NCBI GenBank assembly: GCA_947166275.1
Contig: CAMVDP010000007.1
Location: 1-64,000 of the forward strand
Source of the DNA: an uncultured Clostridia bacterium
GTDB lineage: Bacteria; Bacillota; Clostridia; Oscillospirales; Ruminococcaceae
Direction: 5' to 3'
DNA: 64,000 nt
Numbering within the stretch: the first letter of the stretch is position 1; the number at the start of each line of letters is the position of its first letter. A program made the translations under genes and the position numbers. This document shows positions 1-7,666 of this stretch, piece after piece. A model generated the notes under the pieces. It saw only the letters and a list, made by a program, of their open reading frames with translations. It searched no databases and was not told the DNA's origin.

Positions 1-54
1 CCGCGTCGAAAATACTTAGCTGGTAACGGCTCGGGAAGATAGATCGTCGCCGAC
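1..54 (+). rRNA. rrf: 5S ribosomal RNA, 3' part only
   Basis: The first ~54 bases read like the 3' third of a bacterial 5S rRNA: a TACTTAGCTGGTAACGGC-type loop E/helix IV region followed by CGGGAAGATAGATCGTCGCC, close to the usual GGGA(A/G)(A)GUAGGUCGUCGCC ending. The 5' part lies outside the window. The position directly upstream of a tRNA cluster fits the end of an rRNA operon. The exact 3' end is approximate. Confidence 0.7.
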
Positions 55-59
55 ATTAT

Positions 60-135
60 GCACCTTTAGCTCAGTTGGTAGAGCAAATGACTCTTAATCA
101 TTGGGTCCAGGGTTCGAGTCCCTGAAGGTGTACCA
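60..135 (+). tRNA. tRNA-Lys (anticodon CTT)
   Basis: Complete cloverleaf. The acceptor stem GCACCTT pairs with AAGGTGT (first pair G-U); the D-arm is GCTC...GAGC; the anticodon stem AATGA/TCATT holds the loop CTCTTAA with anticodon CTT; the T-arm is CAGGG-TTCGAGT-CCCTG. The discriminator is A and CCA is encoded (133-135). First gene of a four-tRNA cluster behind the 5S gene. Confidence 0.95.
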
Positions 136-137
136 GA

Positions 138-171
138 TTAAAGAGAATAGGGTGAGCCCTATTCTCTTTAA
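138..171 (+). other. perfect 15-bp hairpin between tRNA-Lys and tRNA-Glu
   Basis: TTAAAGAGAATAGGG (138-152), loop TGAG, and its exact complement (157-171). It fills most of the spacer between the two tRNAs. No U-run follows, so it may be a processing or RNase recognition structure or a partial terminator rather than a full stop. Confidence 0.7.
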
Positions 172-178
172 CTTATAT

Positions 179-253
179 GGCTCGTTGGTCAAGCGGTCAA
201 GACTCCGGCCTCTCACGCCGGCAACGTGGGTTCGATTCCCACACGAGTCACCA
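179..253 (+). tRNA. tRNA-Glu (anticodon CTC)
   Basis: Acceptor stem GGCTCGT/ACGAGTC; anticodon stem CCGGC/GCCGG with loop CTCTCAC, giving anticodon CTC; T-arm GTGGG-TTCGATT-CCCAC. Discriminator A and encoded CCA at 251-253. CTC is the less common Glu anticodon and would normally supplement a TTC gene elsewhere. Confidence 0.95.
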
Positions 254-269
254 GCGCTGTGCGCTTCTT

Positions 270-346
270 GCGCCAATAGCTCAGTTGGTTAGAGCTACCG
301 GCTCATAACCGGTCGGTCCGGGGTTCGAGTCCCTGTTGGCGCACCA
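270..346 (+). tRNA. tRNA-Met (anticodon CAT), elongator type
   Basis: Acceptor stem GCGCCAA/TTGGCGC; anticodon stem ACCGG/CCGGT with loop CTCATAA, giving anticodon CAT. Discriminator A and encoded CCA at 344-346. The first pair is G-C, not the unpaired C-A of initiator tRNA, so it is an elongator. A tRNA-Ile2 with lysidine at C34 also has CAT in DNA; the overall sequence looks more like clostridial elongator Met. Confidence 0.9.
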
Positions 347-349
347 CAA

Positions 350-375
350 CGCCTCTGTGCTATTGTGCAGAGGCG
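350..375 (+). other. 8-bp hairpin between tRNA-Met and tRNA-Trp
   Basis: CGCCTCTG (350-357) pairs with CAGAGGCG (368-375). Like the larger hairpin at 138-171 it lies in a tRNA spacer and has no clear U-run, so a processing role is more likely than termination. Confidence 0.5.
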
Positions 376-395
376 AAGTGTATTTAATATCACAC

Positions 396-469
396 AGGGG
401 TGTGGTTCAATGGTAGAACAAGGGTCTCCAAAACCTTTGACGAGGGTTCGATTCCTTCCACCCCTGCCA
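396..469 (+). tRNA. tRNA-Trp (anticodon CCA)
   Basis: Acceptor stem AGGGGTG/CACCCCT; anticodon stem AGGGT/ACCTT with loop CTCCAAA, giving anticodon CCA; T-arm GAGGG-TTCGATT-CCTTC. Discriminator G and encoded CCA at 467-469. Last tRNA of the cluster; two terminators follow. Confidence 0.95.
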
Positions 470-487
470 GCCGCGACGGCGGCGGCG

Positions 488-525
488 AATCCGTATGGAA
501 GTTATCTTCTATACGGATTTTTTTG
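488..525 (+). terminator. terminator 1 of the tRNA operon
   Basis: AATCCGTAT (488-496) pairs with ATACGGATT (511-519), followed by a run of seven T. The loop contains GGAAGTTATCTTCT, a motif that recurs in the next hairpin. Confidence 0.85.
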
Positions 526-569
526 CCTCGCTGCCCGGAGAATGTACTTTTTGTAAAGCAATCACAGTC

Positions 570-599
570 CGCACGGAAGATATCTTCTGTGCGTTTTTT
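570..599 (+). terminator. terminator 2 of the tRNA operon
   Basis: CGCACGGAAGA (570-580) pairs over 11 positions (one G-U) with TCTTCTGTGCG (583-593), followed by six T. It shares the GGAAG-TATCTTCT core with terminator 1, so the pair looks like a duplicated tandem stop closing the rRNA/tRNA transcript. Confidence 0.85.
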
Positions 600-719
600 C
601 TGTCCATTCACTATAATAAAATAAAATGTTCTGTCAAAACATCCGAGTAATTATTTAAATACTGGTTACAGTTTATTGAAATCAACTCGGTCACAGCTGT
701 ATCGCTCGCGGGGAAGACC

Positions 720-908
720 ATGCTGGTTTCGGGAGCGGTGACAGCTCTTATTTCGGCGGTCACAGCGCTGATGATATTCATAGATATTTGTTTTTTTCTT
801 GCAGCTATGGCGCTTGTTACAGTGCAGATATCGTACGGAATCGCGGGATATCTTTTGTCTCTTCCGATGAAAGCGCGGCTTGAATGCAGAAAAAACGGAC
901 TGCAATAA
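720..908 (+). CDS. possible small membrane protein, unrecognised
   Basis: A 62-codon reading frame whose product is nearly all hydrophobic (two likely membrane segments over residues 3-50) with a short basic tail ending KNGLQ. GGGGAAG lies only about 3 bases before the ATG, which is close for a ribosome site. Codon choice resembles neighbouring genes, and the frame stays open upstream to 651 without a start codon, so it could be the remnant of a longer gene. I do not recognise a family. The rest of 600-1007 shows nothing else I can support. Confidence 0.25.
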   Translation: MLVSGAVTALISAVTALMIFIDICFFLAAMALVTVQISYGIAGYLLSLPMKARLECRKNGLQ

Positions 909-1007
909 CATAATAAAGCATAAAATGCAGCACCACAACTGTTAACGATAACTTGTACACTGTATACTAAAAAAACAGCTAAATGTTGTGACAGTGCCAA
1001 ATAGAAA

Positions 1008-1043
1008 AGAAACAGCAGACTCACTTTTTGGGTTCTGCTGTTT
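1008..1043 (-). terminator. terminator of the GTPase/tubulin-like operon
   Basis: AAACAGCAGA (1010-1019) pairs with TCTGCTGTTT (1034-1043). Read on the minus strand the stem is followed by TTTCTTTTC. It lies about 20 bases past the stop of the last operon gene. The same stem sequence is used in two other terminators in this window (17765 and 47338). Confidence 0.75.
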
Positions 1044-1062
1044 CTGCATAATTAAGAAGATT

Positions 1063-3372
1063 TTACTTTTTCCCGAACTTTTTATGCTTGGTATCAACGG
1101 ACATACGCAGCATCTTAACCTTGTCAAAGCGCTTGAGACGGGCTTCATTTTCCCTCACGCGTTTTCTGTCCACGCTCTTATCGAAAAGGTATGCGTTGAT
1201 GAAGCGAATGGTGGGATCCTTGTATGTGCCGAGCCCAAGGTCTTTATAGTTATCATTGTGCATATCGGTCTCGATCTCGCCGATAAGGCGGTTGAGGTCA
1301 CGCATCATTGTCTCGTCATCACGGTCTATGTTATCGTAATACTGGGTGTACGCTTTCATGAAATCTGTATCATACACTATGCTTGCACCGTCGCCGATAT
1401 GGCAGTTGGTGTTGGCAAGTATTGAAAGTGCGAGCTCGGGGTATTTGCGGGTGTATATTTCGATCCAGCCGGTGAAAGCCTTCTGTTGGTCTGGCTTGTT
1501 GACAAGCTTGTTCAGCTCATAAAGCGAGGTGATGTCCTTCGGCTTATTGAGCAGTTCGCAGTAGCGCTGGAAAAGTGCTATCATATCAACATTTCCGAGT
1601 TCGGGGTAAGTCTCAATGTGCTTGAGCACATCAAACAGCGCCTCACGGTCATCAGCCATTCTAGTAACACTTTCAGCGGTAAACCCGGTAGCCACGCCGG
1701 ATATGAAGCCGCCGTGGAAATGCTGGTATACTGACATGCCGAGCTCACAGGTGCTGTATATAGCGTCCTTGAGCTCCTTTATCAGAGCAAATCTGCGCAT
1801 CATGCCTGCGTCATTTAGAGTTCCCGTAACTCCGTCTTCAAAGTATATCAGTAGCTTCGCGGAGAACAGGTCATACTCGTTTTTACGGTTGGAGCGGGTC
1901 TCGGTAAAGAACCCGTCAACTCCCTCGATCGTCTCGCGCAGTGTAGCAAAAAGCTTGCTGTAGTTGTTGTCGGTCTGCTTCATGCGGATATATGCGGAGA
2001 TCATACGCTCGTAGACTGCCGATGCCTTGGCGTTGTTATCCTTGCGAATGATAAAGCCGGTGTAAGCATAGAGTATATACTTGTAGATATCGGTCACGAG
2101 CTGTGAGCCGTCATATTCGACGGTAAACAGTCTGTCGAGGAAGGAAGAGTCGGAGTTCGTGAGTGTGTAGATAAGCACGAACGACCATATTCGCTGTGCC
2201 TGGCGCTTGTCTTCCTGACCGAAGGAGGGATAGTGACGCTCGATTATGTTGAACACATCGATGCTCGGGGCATATCCGCCATCCTTGCATTTCTCGATCT
2301 CGCTCTCCCAGTAGCCGTTTATGCGGTTCAGGAAAGCCGCCTTGTTATCCACGATACCATAGAAATCGTAGAACGATGATATGATACGGCAGGCGGCCGT
2401 ACTGTCGAGATTGCGGTTGTCTGTGCCGGAGAGGAACCTCCACATATAGAAGATCTCGTTGATCTTTGAGAGACTGAATCTGTCATTCTCGTCGAGCTTC
2501 GGCTGGATATCGTTATAGAAGCCGTTGAGCGCGGGAGTGTCATACGAGAGTATGTTGCCCATAACGGTGCGCAGGAGCTCGAAGTATTCCTTTACAGCGG
2601 AAGCCTCGATACCGCTCACGAAAGGTTTCTGCTTTGTGAGGTCGAAGATGTAGCCGCCGCTTACGAACTGGCGGCTCAGATCCATGCTGTCGGTGAAGTA
2701 TATGCTAACGTCCTCATAGGCGTAGGTATCGGTAACATGGGTCATAAAGCCCATTTTCTTCTTGTACTCTGCCGGGAACGCGGGTATAAGTATATTCATC
2801 AGGCGTATCGCGTTGAACGACACCTCTCTCGGTGTGCCGGGAAGAGCGATGAATATGGGGTAGCTGTTTTCAGCGGAGAGGAATATTGCCACGATAAGCT
2901 GGGCGAATATTTCGCTGCGGAACAGTTTGCTGATGGCGTTTTTGTTGTATTCGCTGTCGCGGCAGTCCAGGAAACGGTAGTCCACCGCGGGAAGCTTATC
3001 TACGGCGGGGCGCTCAAAGTTATCGGACTTCGCATTCATGAACATAGCCGGGCTGAACGGGCAGATATGCTCATTCAGTATATAATCGCTCTCATTCTCG
3101 GACAGAACGAGGGTATGTGCTATGGACGAGTTACGGCCTACGTAGTCATACTCGAATGATACCGCGGACTGGATGAAGCACTGCTTGTACGGTTTATAGT
3201 AGTGGCAGAACTTCACCGGATGCTCATCGCCTGCCGTGAACGTATAGTTATTGTAATTGCTGAGCTCGTCGTCAGACATTACGTTGTAAAAGTCCGGAGT
3301 CGCGGCAAGGGTCTTATAGCCTGCTCCCGAAGAGCCTCCCGCGGTACTTCCGAACAAATGCTGGTATGCCAT
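1063..3372 (-). CDS. GAP1-like (GTPase-associated protein 1) large protein
   Basis: A 769-residue protein, last gene of the operon and 34 bases after the preceding GTPase gene. The N-terminus (MAYQHLFGSTAGGSSGAGYK, then a HPVKFCHYY segment and a GRNSSIAHTLVL segment) resembles the N-terminal domain of proteins called GTPase-associated protein 1 (GAP1-N), recalled from the family and not searched. The middle and C-terminal ~500 residues look all-helical, with no catalytic motif I can name. Members of this family are known mainly from gene neighbourhoods where they accompany double-GTPase and vWA genes in predicted NTP-dependent conflict systems; their biochemical role is not established to my knowledge. 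Here the gene follows exactly such partners, which supports the call. No signal peptide or membrane segment is seen, so it is probably cytosolic. Confidence 0.6.
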   Translation of the reverse strand: MAYQHLFGSTAGGSSGAGYKTLAATPDFYNVMSDDELSNYNNYTFTAGDEHPVKFCHYYKPYKQCFIQSAVSFEYDYVGRNSSIAHTLVLSENESDYILNEHICPFSPAMFMNAKSDNFERPAVDKLPAVDYRFLDCRDSEYNKNAISKLFRSEIFAQLIVAIFLSAENSYPIFIALPGTPREVSFNAIRLMNILIPAFPAEYKKKMGFMTHVTDTYAYEDVSIYFTDSMDLSRQFVSGGYIFDLTKQKPFVSGIEASAVKEYFELLRTVMGNILSYDTPALNGFYNDIQPKLDENDRFSLSKINEIFYMWRFLSGTDNRNLDSTAACRIISSFYDFYGIVDNKAAFLNRINGYWESEIEKCKDGGYAPSIDVFNIIERHYPSFGQEDKRQAQRIWSFVLIYTLTNSDSSFLDRLFTVEYDGSQLVTDIYKYILYAYTGFIIRKDNNAKASAVYERMISAYIRMKQTDNNYSKLFATLRETIEGVDGFFTETRSNRKNEYDLFSAKLLIYFEDGVTGTLNDAGMMRRFALIKELKDAIYSTCELGMSVYQHFHGGFISGVATGFTAESVTRMADDREALFDVLKHIETYPELGNVDMIALFQRYCELLNKPKDITSLYELNKLVNKPDQQKAFTGWIEIYTRKYPELALSILANTNCHIGDGASIVYDTDFMKAYTQYYDNIDRDDETMMRDLNRLIGEIETDMHNDNYKDLGLGTYKDPTIRFINAYLFDKSVDRKRVRENEARLKRFDKVKMLRMSVDTKHKKFGKK

Positions 3373-3406
3373 ATCCTGTTATCTCCCTTCTCGGTACATT
3401 GGTCAA

Positions 3407-4783
3407 TCATCGTGAAAACAGCTTCTTGAACGGGTTCATGCTCTGTTTCGGAGCCTCCGGCGGTTTATCGGATATGATCCCGAGCTGTGAAAGTATCCAG
3501 AGGAACGGCTCCTCAACGCGAATTTCCTGCGGGATGCCGTTCATTATCTTCTTGCGGTCTATGCCGTCCATATTGACGGTCTCAGTGGGTCCGCCAAGTG
3601 CCGACACTGCGAAATACTTCACGTTGTTGAACATGAAGTCGACGTTCTTGCGGAACAGCGGGGCGGTCATACCAAAGAAGTTATGCACCTCGCCGTTTAT
3701 CGTATCGACCTGATTTTCGTCGAGCCAGCCCTTATGCTCGCACTGGTTGTATATGCTGCTTTCGGGGGCGAAGTATCGCTGGGTCGTGCCGGTGGATTTC
3801 AGCAGATCGCTCTTGGTGAGAACGATAGCGGTAGGCTTATCCTTGAAGTCGATATCCTGCGTGAAGAACGATTCGAGTATCTTAACCGCATCGCCGCGGC
3901 CGATGATGTAATCCGCGCCCGCGTTGGAGTTGAGCGCCGCGAGACGCTGGGCGGCACCCGTCTGCATCGGATCTACCATATATATGAATGCGTCCGCGTA
4001 TTTGAGGTGGCGCGCTCTTGTATTGACGTAATCGGCGTTCTTGATACCGTCGCCCGCCACATCATAGAACGTGAGGGTGATTATTTTGTCTGCGACATTC
4101 TCGCCGTTGACCTTCTTTATGCCAACGCGAAGCTCATATATCAGCGGCTCCACTACCTCGTTGACATGGGTATGCTCCGGCAGCAGGCCCTCCTTGTACA
4201 TCGGGGTGAAGTAGAAGGTATCGTATTTTTCCGATACTGCGCTTGTAAGCGGCATCAGCATGGATTTGAAGCCGTCGTCAAGGAATGACAGGCGGTTTAT
4301 AAGCGTAGTCATATATACCGTCTTGCCGACCGCGGTATCTCCCGCGAAAGCTATGGTGAAGCTTTCGTTGAAGCCTGCCGATTTTGGCAGGTCGTTGTGG
4401 CAGAACGGGCAGAGCCGTTTTTCTGTCTCGTTGCCGAACTCATCAACAACGGAGTACATAACGCCGTCCTTGTAGGTTATCGGCTCACCGCCGAGCGCGA
4501 GACCTATATACTCATCGCCAGTCACCCCGCCGTTCGGAGCTATGACGGGGAATCTTCTCGGTGCCTGGCGCCCGAACTGGCGGTAGTAATCGGCGAGGTT
4601 CTTGTCGACAACGCTGTCCTCACGGAGCGTGCGCTCACCGGTCTGCTGCGAGGTAACGTAATGCTTTGAAGCTGTGGCGCGGAAATGTACATCTCCCGGG
4701 TCAAAGCACTTGAAGCAGTACGGGCATTTTATGGGGTATACAGAGGTTTCCTCTCCTTCAGTCTTTTTCTTTGTAATGATCAA
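3407..4783 (-). CDS. zinc-ribbon double-GTPase-type protein with intact P-loop
   Basis: 458 residues. An N-terminal zinc ribbon is formed by CPYC (20-23) and CPFC (125-128). The GTPase core follows: Walker A/G1 GDTAVGKT (148-155), G3 DVAG (241-244) in LTFYDVAGD, and G4 TKSD (323-326). This matches the DO-GTPase2 type of GTPase associated with GAP1 proteins. The start is probably TTG at 4783, because AAGGAAG sits 7 bases upstream and no better ATG is near; an internal start would remove the first CPYC. It lies between the degenerate GTPase gene upstream (gap 26) and the GAP1-like gene downstream. Of the three related GTPases in this operon it is the only one with a canonical nucleotide-binding lysine, so I infer it is the active subunit. 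Confidence 0.7.
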   Translation of the reverse strand: MIITKKKTEGEETSVYPIKCPYCFKCFDPGDVHFRATASKHYVTSQQTGERTLREDSVVDKNLADYYRQFGRQAPRRFPVIAPNGGVTGDEYIGLALGGEPITYKDGVMYSVVDEFGNETEKRLCPFCHNDLPKSAGFNESFTIAFAGDTAVGKTVYMTTLINRLSFLDDGFKSMLMPLTSAVSEKYDTFYFTPMYKEGLLPEHTHVNEVVEPLIYELRVGIKKVNGENVADKIITLTFYDVAGDGIKNADYVNTRARHLKYADAFIYMVDPMQTGAAQRLAALNSNAGADYIIGRGDAVKILESFFTQDIDFKDKPTAIVLTKSDLLKSTGTTQRYFAPESSIYNQCEHKGWLDENQVDTINGEVHNFFGMTAPLFRKNVDFMFNNVKYFAVSALGGPTETVNMDGIDRKKIMNGIPQEIRVEEPFLWILSQLGIISDKPPEAPKQSMNPFKKLFSR

Positions 4784-4809
4784 CTGATATCTTCCTTTCC
4801 GGGAATAGT

Positions 4810-5991
4810 TTATCTTGTTATTTTAAAGCTCTTGACGCTGTCGTCGGTCAGCAGGTGCAGTTTTGAGAGCATCCACAGGAACGACGTTTCGGCAGCTGAC
4901 GTATCGAGTATGTCGGCCGTGCCGTCGGTATGCGTGTCATATAACGATCGCGCGGGGAAGTACATCGATGTCTGTGCGCCGAACAATGCCGCGAGCGCGG
5001 AGTAAAACGCAGGCATCCGAGATCTGACCGCTTCAAGAGTCTTCACGTTGACTTTCGAGAAGAACGATGACGGGAAGCTCTTCTCTACTGTCTTTGACTC
5101 CGACTGCTTGATAAGCGCCAGCCATTTCCTGTCCACAAGCGCCGCCTTGTCCGCGTTCGTGAGCAGCACCGCGGCAGGCTTATCTATAGGGTTCGCGCCG
5201 AACAGCCGTCGGAATGTCTCTGTGAGATATCCGAGCCACGGTTCGGTGAGCGGGTCATCCTGTGTTGATGCTTCCGCGATATCCGAGATGAACACGATGC
5301 CGTTCGCCTGTGAGATCGCGTTGTATGCCACCATGGGGTATCTGTCGCACAGATCCTTGTCTATGTTGTAGATGTATATCATGGCGCGGTTATAGACGAC
5401 ATCGCTGCCGCGCCAATCCTCCGCGTTAGATGCGCCGGTGCGGCTGAACTCATATACCAGCGGGTACACCGAAGTCATAGCCTCGGGCAGCAGCTTCTGT
5501 ACGTAAAGCGGCTCCTCATACTGCTCAAAGAACGTTTGCGCGCTCTTGTGGTCGGCAGGTATGAAGCTCGCGCCGAAATCGCTCTGCATACGCTTGTTCA
5601 GCTTATGCAGGACCGTCGAGATGTAGAAGCTCCTGTCGGTGTCCTGTGCGCCGAGAACGACCAGCGAGAACGGCTTTTCTCTGCCTGCCGCCGCCGGGAG
5701 CACGTTACAGCAGTACGGGCAGGCCCGCACGAAGGTAACATCGTCTGTCTCGGTGAGCGCGGAGAAATAGCTGTCTATGCCGTCGTTACCGCGCTTACGG
5801 AAGCACAGCGGCATTTGTCTGTCCGCGAAGGCTTCAAGGCCCAGGATATCCTTCATGTACGCTTCGTATTCGGGGTACATGTGCTCCGAGCGCTCCTTGT
5901 AGTCCACGAACAGCGCCTTGTGTATCGTGTACCGCTTGAAGCAGTACGGACACGCTATATCATAAGTGGTCTCTGTCTCGTTGTTTGCCAT
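4810..5991 (-). CDS. zinc-ribbon GTPase-like protein with degenerate P-loop
   Basis: 393 residues from the ATG at 5991. The frame stays open further upstream into the preceding gene, but this ATG places the zinc ribbon at the same N-terminal position as in its neighbours. CPYC occurs at 14-17 and again at 91-94. The segment equivalent to the P-loop reads GAQDTDRS (114-121): the GK(S/T) lysine is gone. A G4-like TNAD remains in LLTNADK. The layout (ribbon, P-loop region, G4, C-terminal WMLSKL tail) is shared with the 458-residue neighbour, whose tail has FLWILSQLG. It therefore looks like a paralogue that has lost or strongly changed nucleotide binding, perhaps a regulatory partner. The gene starts 32 bases after the previous stop. 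Confidence 0.65.
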   Translation of the reverse strand: MANNETETTYDIACPYCFKRYTIHKALFVDYKERSEHMYPEYEAYMKDILGLEAFADRQMPLCFRKRGNDGIDSYFSALTETDDVTFVRACPYCCNVLPAAAGREKPFSLVVLGAQDTDRSFYISTVLHKLNKRMQSDFGASFIPADHKSAQTFFEQYEEPLYVQKLLPEAMTSVYPLVYEFSRTGASNAEDWRGSDVVYNRAMIYIYNIDKDLCDRYPMVAYNAISQANGIVFISDIAEASTQDDPLTEPWLGYLTETFRRLFGANPIDKPAAVLLTNADKAALVDRKWLALIKQSESKTVEKSFPSSFFSKVNVKTLEAVRSRMPAFYSALAALFGAQTSMYFPARSLYDTHTDGTADILDTSAAETSFLWMLSKLHLLTDDSVKSFKITR

Positions 5992-6023
5992 TTTCTGAAT
6001 TTGCTCTCGTTTCCTGAATAGTA

Positions 6024-7052
6024 TTATCCGAAAAGCTCGGAATAAAGCTTGCCGAGAAGTCCGGCATCGTCCTGCTCCGACATCGTGGAGACTGCCGACA
6101 CCGCGTGAACGCGTACTCCCGTGAAGAAGCCGGAAAGCTCCTCTATGCACGGGAACGCCGCGAACAGGTAGTTCTTCATGGCCTGCTCGTTATCCTTCAC
6201 CGAGAGGAGATCCGCTGCGGCTCCTCCCAGTTTTGCTGCGAGGTCGAGCTTTGTCACCGCGATATTCAGCGTGGGTGTGACCTGCGAGTACCTGAACGCG
6301 CTCATCATCTTGTATATGTCGAGCCGCGTCAGCATAACGTTCAGCTCCGTGGGGGCTTCGGTCTGCTCCGCGAGCTTATCCACGGGCACGCAGTATACGT
6401 AGTGCGCCGCGTCCGCCGCGTAGGAAACGCAGGTGTAGAGAGCCTCCTCGTCTGTGAAGTCCGCGTCCGAAACATCGTGCATCACATCGCATACGGTGTT
6501 CCAGCCCGCTCCCGCGCCGGTAACGCGGTATATTGCGGTGGGTTCACGCAGGTCTGAAGGCTTTTCGCCGCTTCGCACGCGGTCGTACTGTCCGGTTATG
6601 AACTCCGGGTCGTATATCTTTTCGTTGAAAATGTATCTGAACCTGTCATCGGGGGAGAACTGCCGCGTGACGCACTCGCCCGCCATGGCAGTTATCAGCG
6701 ATGTCCGGCCGCAGTCCTTTCTGCCGAAGAACACTGCGGTATTCACACGACCTTCGTCAGTGTCGCGGAACACCTCGTTGTGGCAGGACGGGCATATCAG
6801 CGTATCCGTGCTTCTTCCGGTGCGGGTCATCAGCACGGGCTTGTTTTTCTCCCACTCGATGCCTGCCGATTCAGGTGAGCCTGCGCCGCAGACATCCGGC
6901 AGATTGCTGTTCTTGTCGGATATGCCGTGCAGCGTGAGATACCGCTGGTAGATGTTGTCGGGAATGTGCTTATAGTCGGGCGGCAGCCGGAACAGTGCGT
7001 GCCGGTCAAGGTCAATGCGCCTGCCGCAGAATATACATCTTCGCTCCGCCAA
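6024..7052 (-). CDS. zinc-ribbon GTPase-like protein, P-loop Lys replaced by Arg
   Basis: 342 residues with a TTG start at 7052 (GGGAG lies upstream; no ATG fits the N-terminal ribbon). CIFC (6-9) and CPSC (87-90) form the zinc ribbon. The P-loop region is GRKDCGRT (110-117), so the usual lysine is arginine; the G4 motif TKLD is kept in IAVTKLDL. Third member of the GTPase trio in this operon and the shortest. The order ribbon, P-loop, G4 is the same as in the other two. Arginine here usually weakens nucleotide binding, so activity is doubtful. It follows the 197-residue gene by 18 bases. Confidence 0.6.
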   Translation of the reverse strand: MAERRCIFCGRRIDLDRHALFRLPPDYKHIPDNIYQRYLTLHGISDKNSNLPDVCGAGSPESAGIEWEKNKPVLMTRTGRSTDTLICPSCHNEVFRDTDEGRVNTAVFFGRKDCGRTSLITAMAGECVTRQFSPDDRFRYIFNEKIYDPEFITGQYDRVRSGEKPSDLREPTAIYRVTGAGAGWNTVCDVMHDVSDADFTDEEALYTCVSYAADAAHYVYCVPVDKLAEQTEAPTELNVMLTRLDIYKMMSAFRYSQVTPTLNIAVTKLDLAAKLGGAAADLLSVKDNEQAMKNYLFAAFPCIEELSGFFTGVRVHAVSAVSTMSEQDDAGLLGKLYSELFG

Positions 7053-7070
7053 CTCGCTTCAGCTCTCCCT

Positions 7071-7664
7071 TCACATCGTATTTATCACGTATTCGTCTTC
7101 ATGCCCGGGAGCAAGCGTGAGTGTCACGCCAGCCTGTGCGCCCGCTATTATCGGACCGAGCTCCGAGCTGCCGGCAGCCACGCGCTGATGTATCACGTAC
7201 TCCGCGCCGCCCGGCGAGATCCTGTATGCAAGCGCTCCTGCCGGGACTTCCGCATCCGACTTCAGCGCAAGCGTTATTTTCTTGTACATCTTGCCGCCCT
7301 TTTTTTCAGCGGTCTTGTAGCTTATGTTCAGCGTGATCCCTGTGATCTGTGCGATACCGCTGGGCTTGGTGAAGTCCGTGCTTTCGGGGCTGTCGCAGCA
7401 GTAAACGCGGAATTTCAACAGACCCGCGTCTTTTGCACCTATCGGGAATACATATCGTCCGCCGGCTATCTGGAACTCGTCCGTGAAGCACAGGTCGGAG
7501 CACTCCGCGAGTTCATCGGGCGTGAGCGAGGTCACATCGCGTCCGCCGAGGCGGTGTACGAAGACTATCCTCACCATGCTGTACCCCGAAGGCCAAACCC
7601 ATTTCACGGCTACGCTGCCGTCTGCGGTGCGCAGAGCAGCGATACCTTTGATATACTCGTCCAT
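7071..7664 (-). CDS. unrecognised beta-rich protein of the GTPase operon
   Basis: 197 residues from the ATG at 7664. GAGGTG sits 7 bases before this ATG; a GTG two codons upstream would have almost no space to that site. The preceding gene ends within a few bases of this start, so translation is probably coupled. The sequence alternates short hydrophobic strands and polar turns (VAVKWVWPSGY, RIVFVHRLGG, KKITLALKSD, GVTLTLAPG) and suggests one or two beta-sandwich domains, like fibronectin-III or carbohydrate-binding folds, but without a signature I can name. No signal peptide. Function unknown; its position between the tubulin-like/719-residue genes and the GTPases suggests a structural or adaptor part. 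Confidence 0.55.
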   Translation of the reverse strand: MDEYIKGIAALRTADGSVAVKWVWPSGYSMVRIVFVHRLGGRDVTSLTPDELAECSDLCFTDEFQIAGGRYVFPIGAKDAGLLKFRVYCCDSPESTDFTKPSGIAQITGITLNISYKTAEKKGGKMYKKITLALKSDAEVPAGALAYRISPGGAEYVIHQRVAAGSSELGPIIAGAQAGVTLTLAPGHEDEYVINTM

Positions 7665-7666
7665 GC

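Noticed and set aside
1-610. Integration site or mobile element next to the tRNA genes
   Set aside because: No integrase, transposase or duplicated tRNA 3' end was found downstream within the window.
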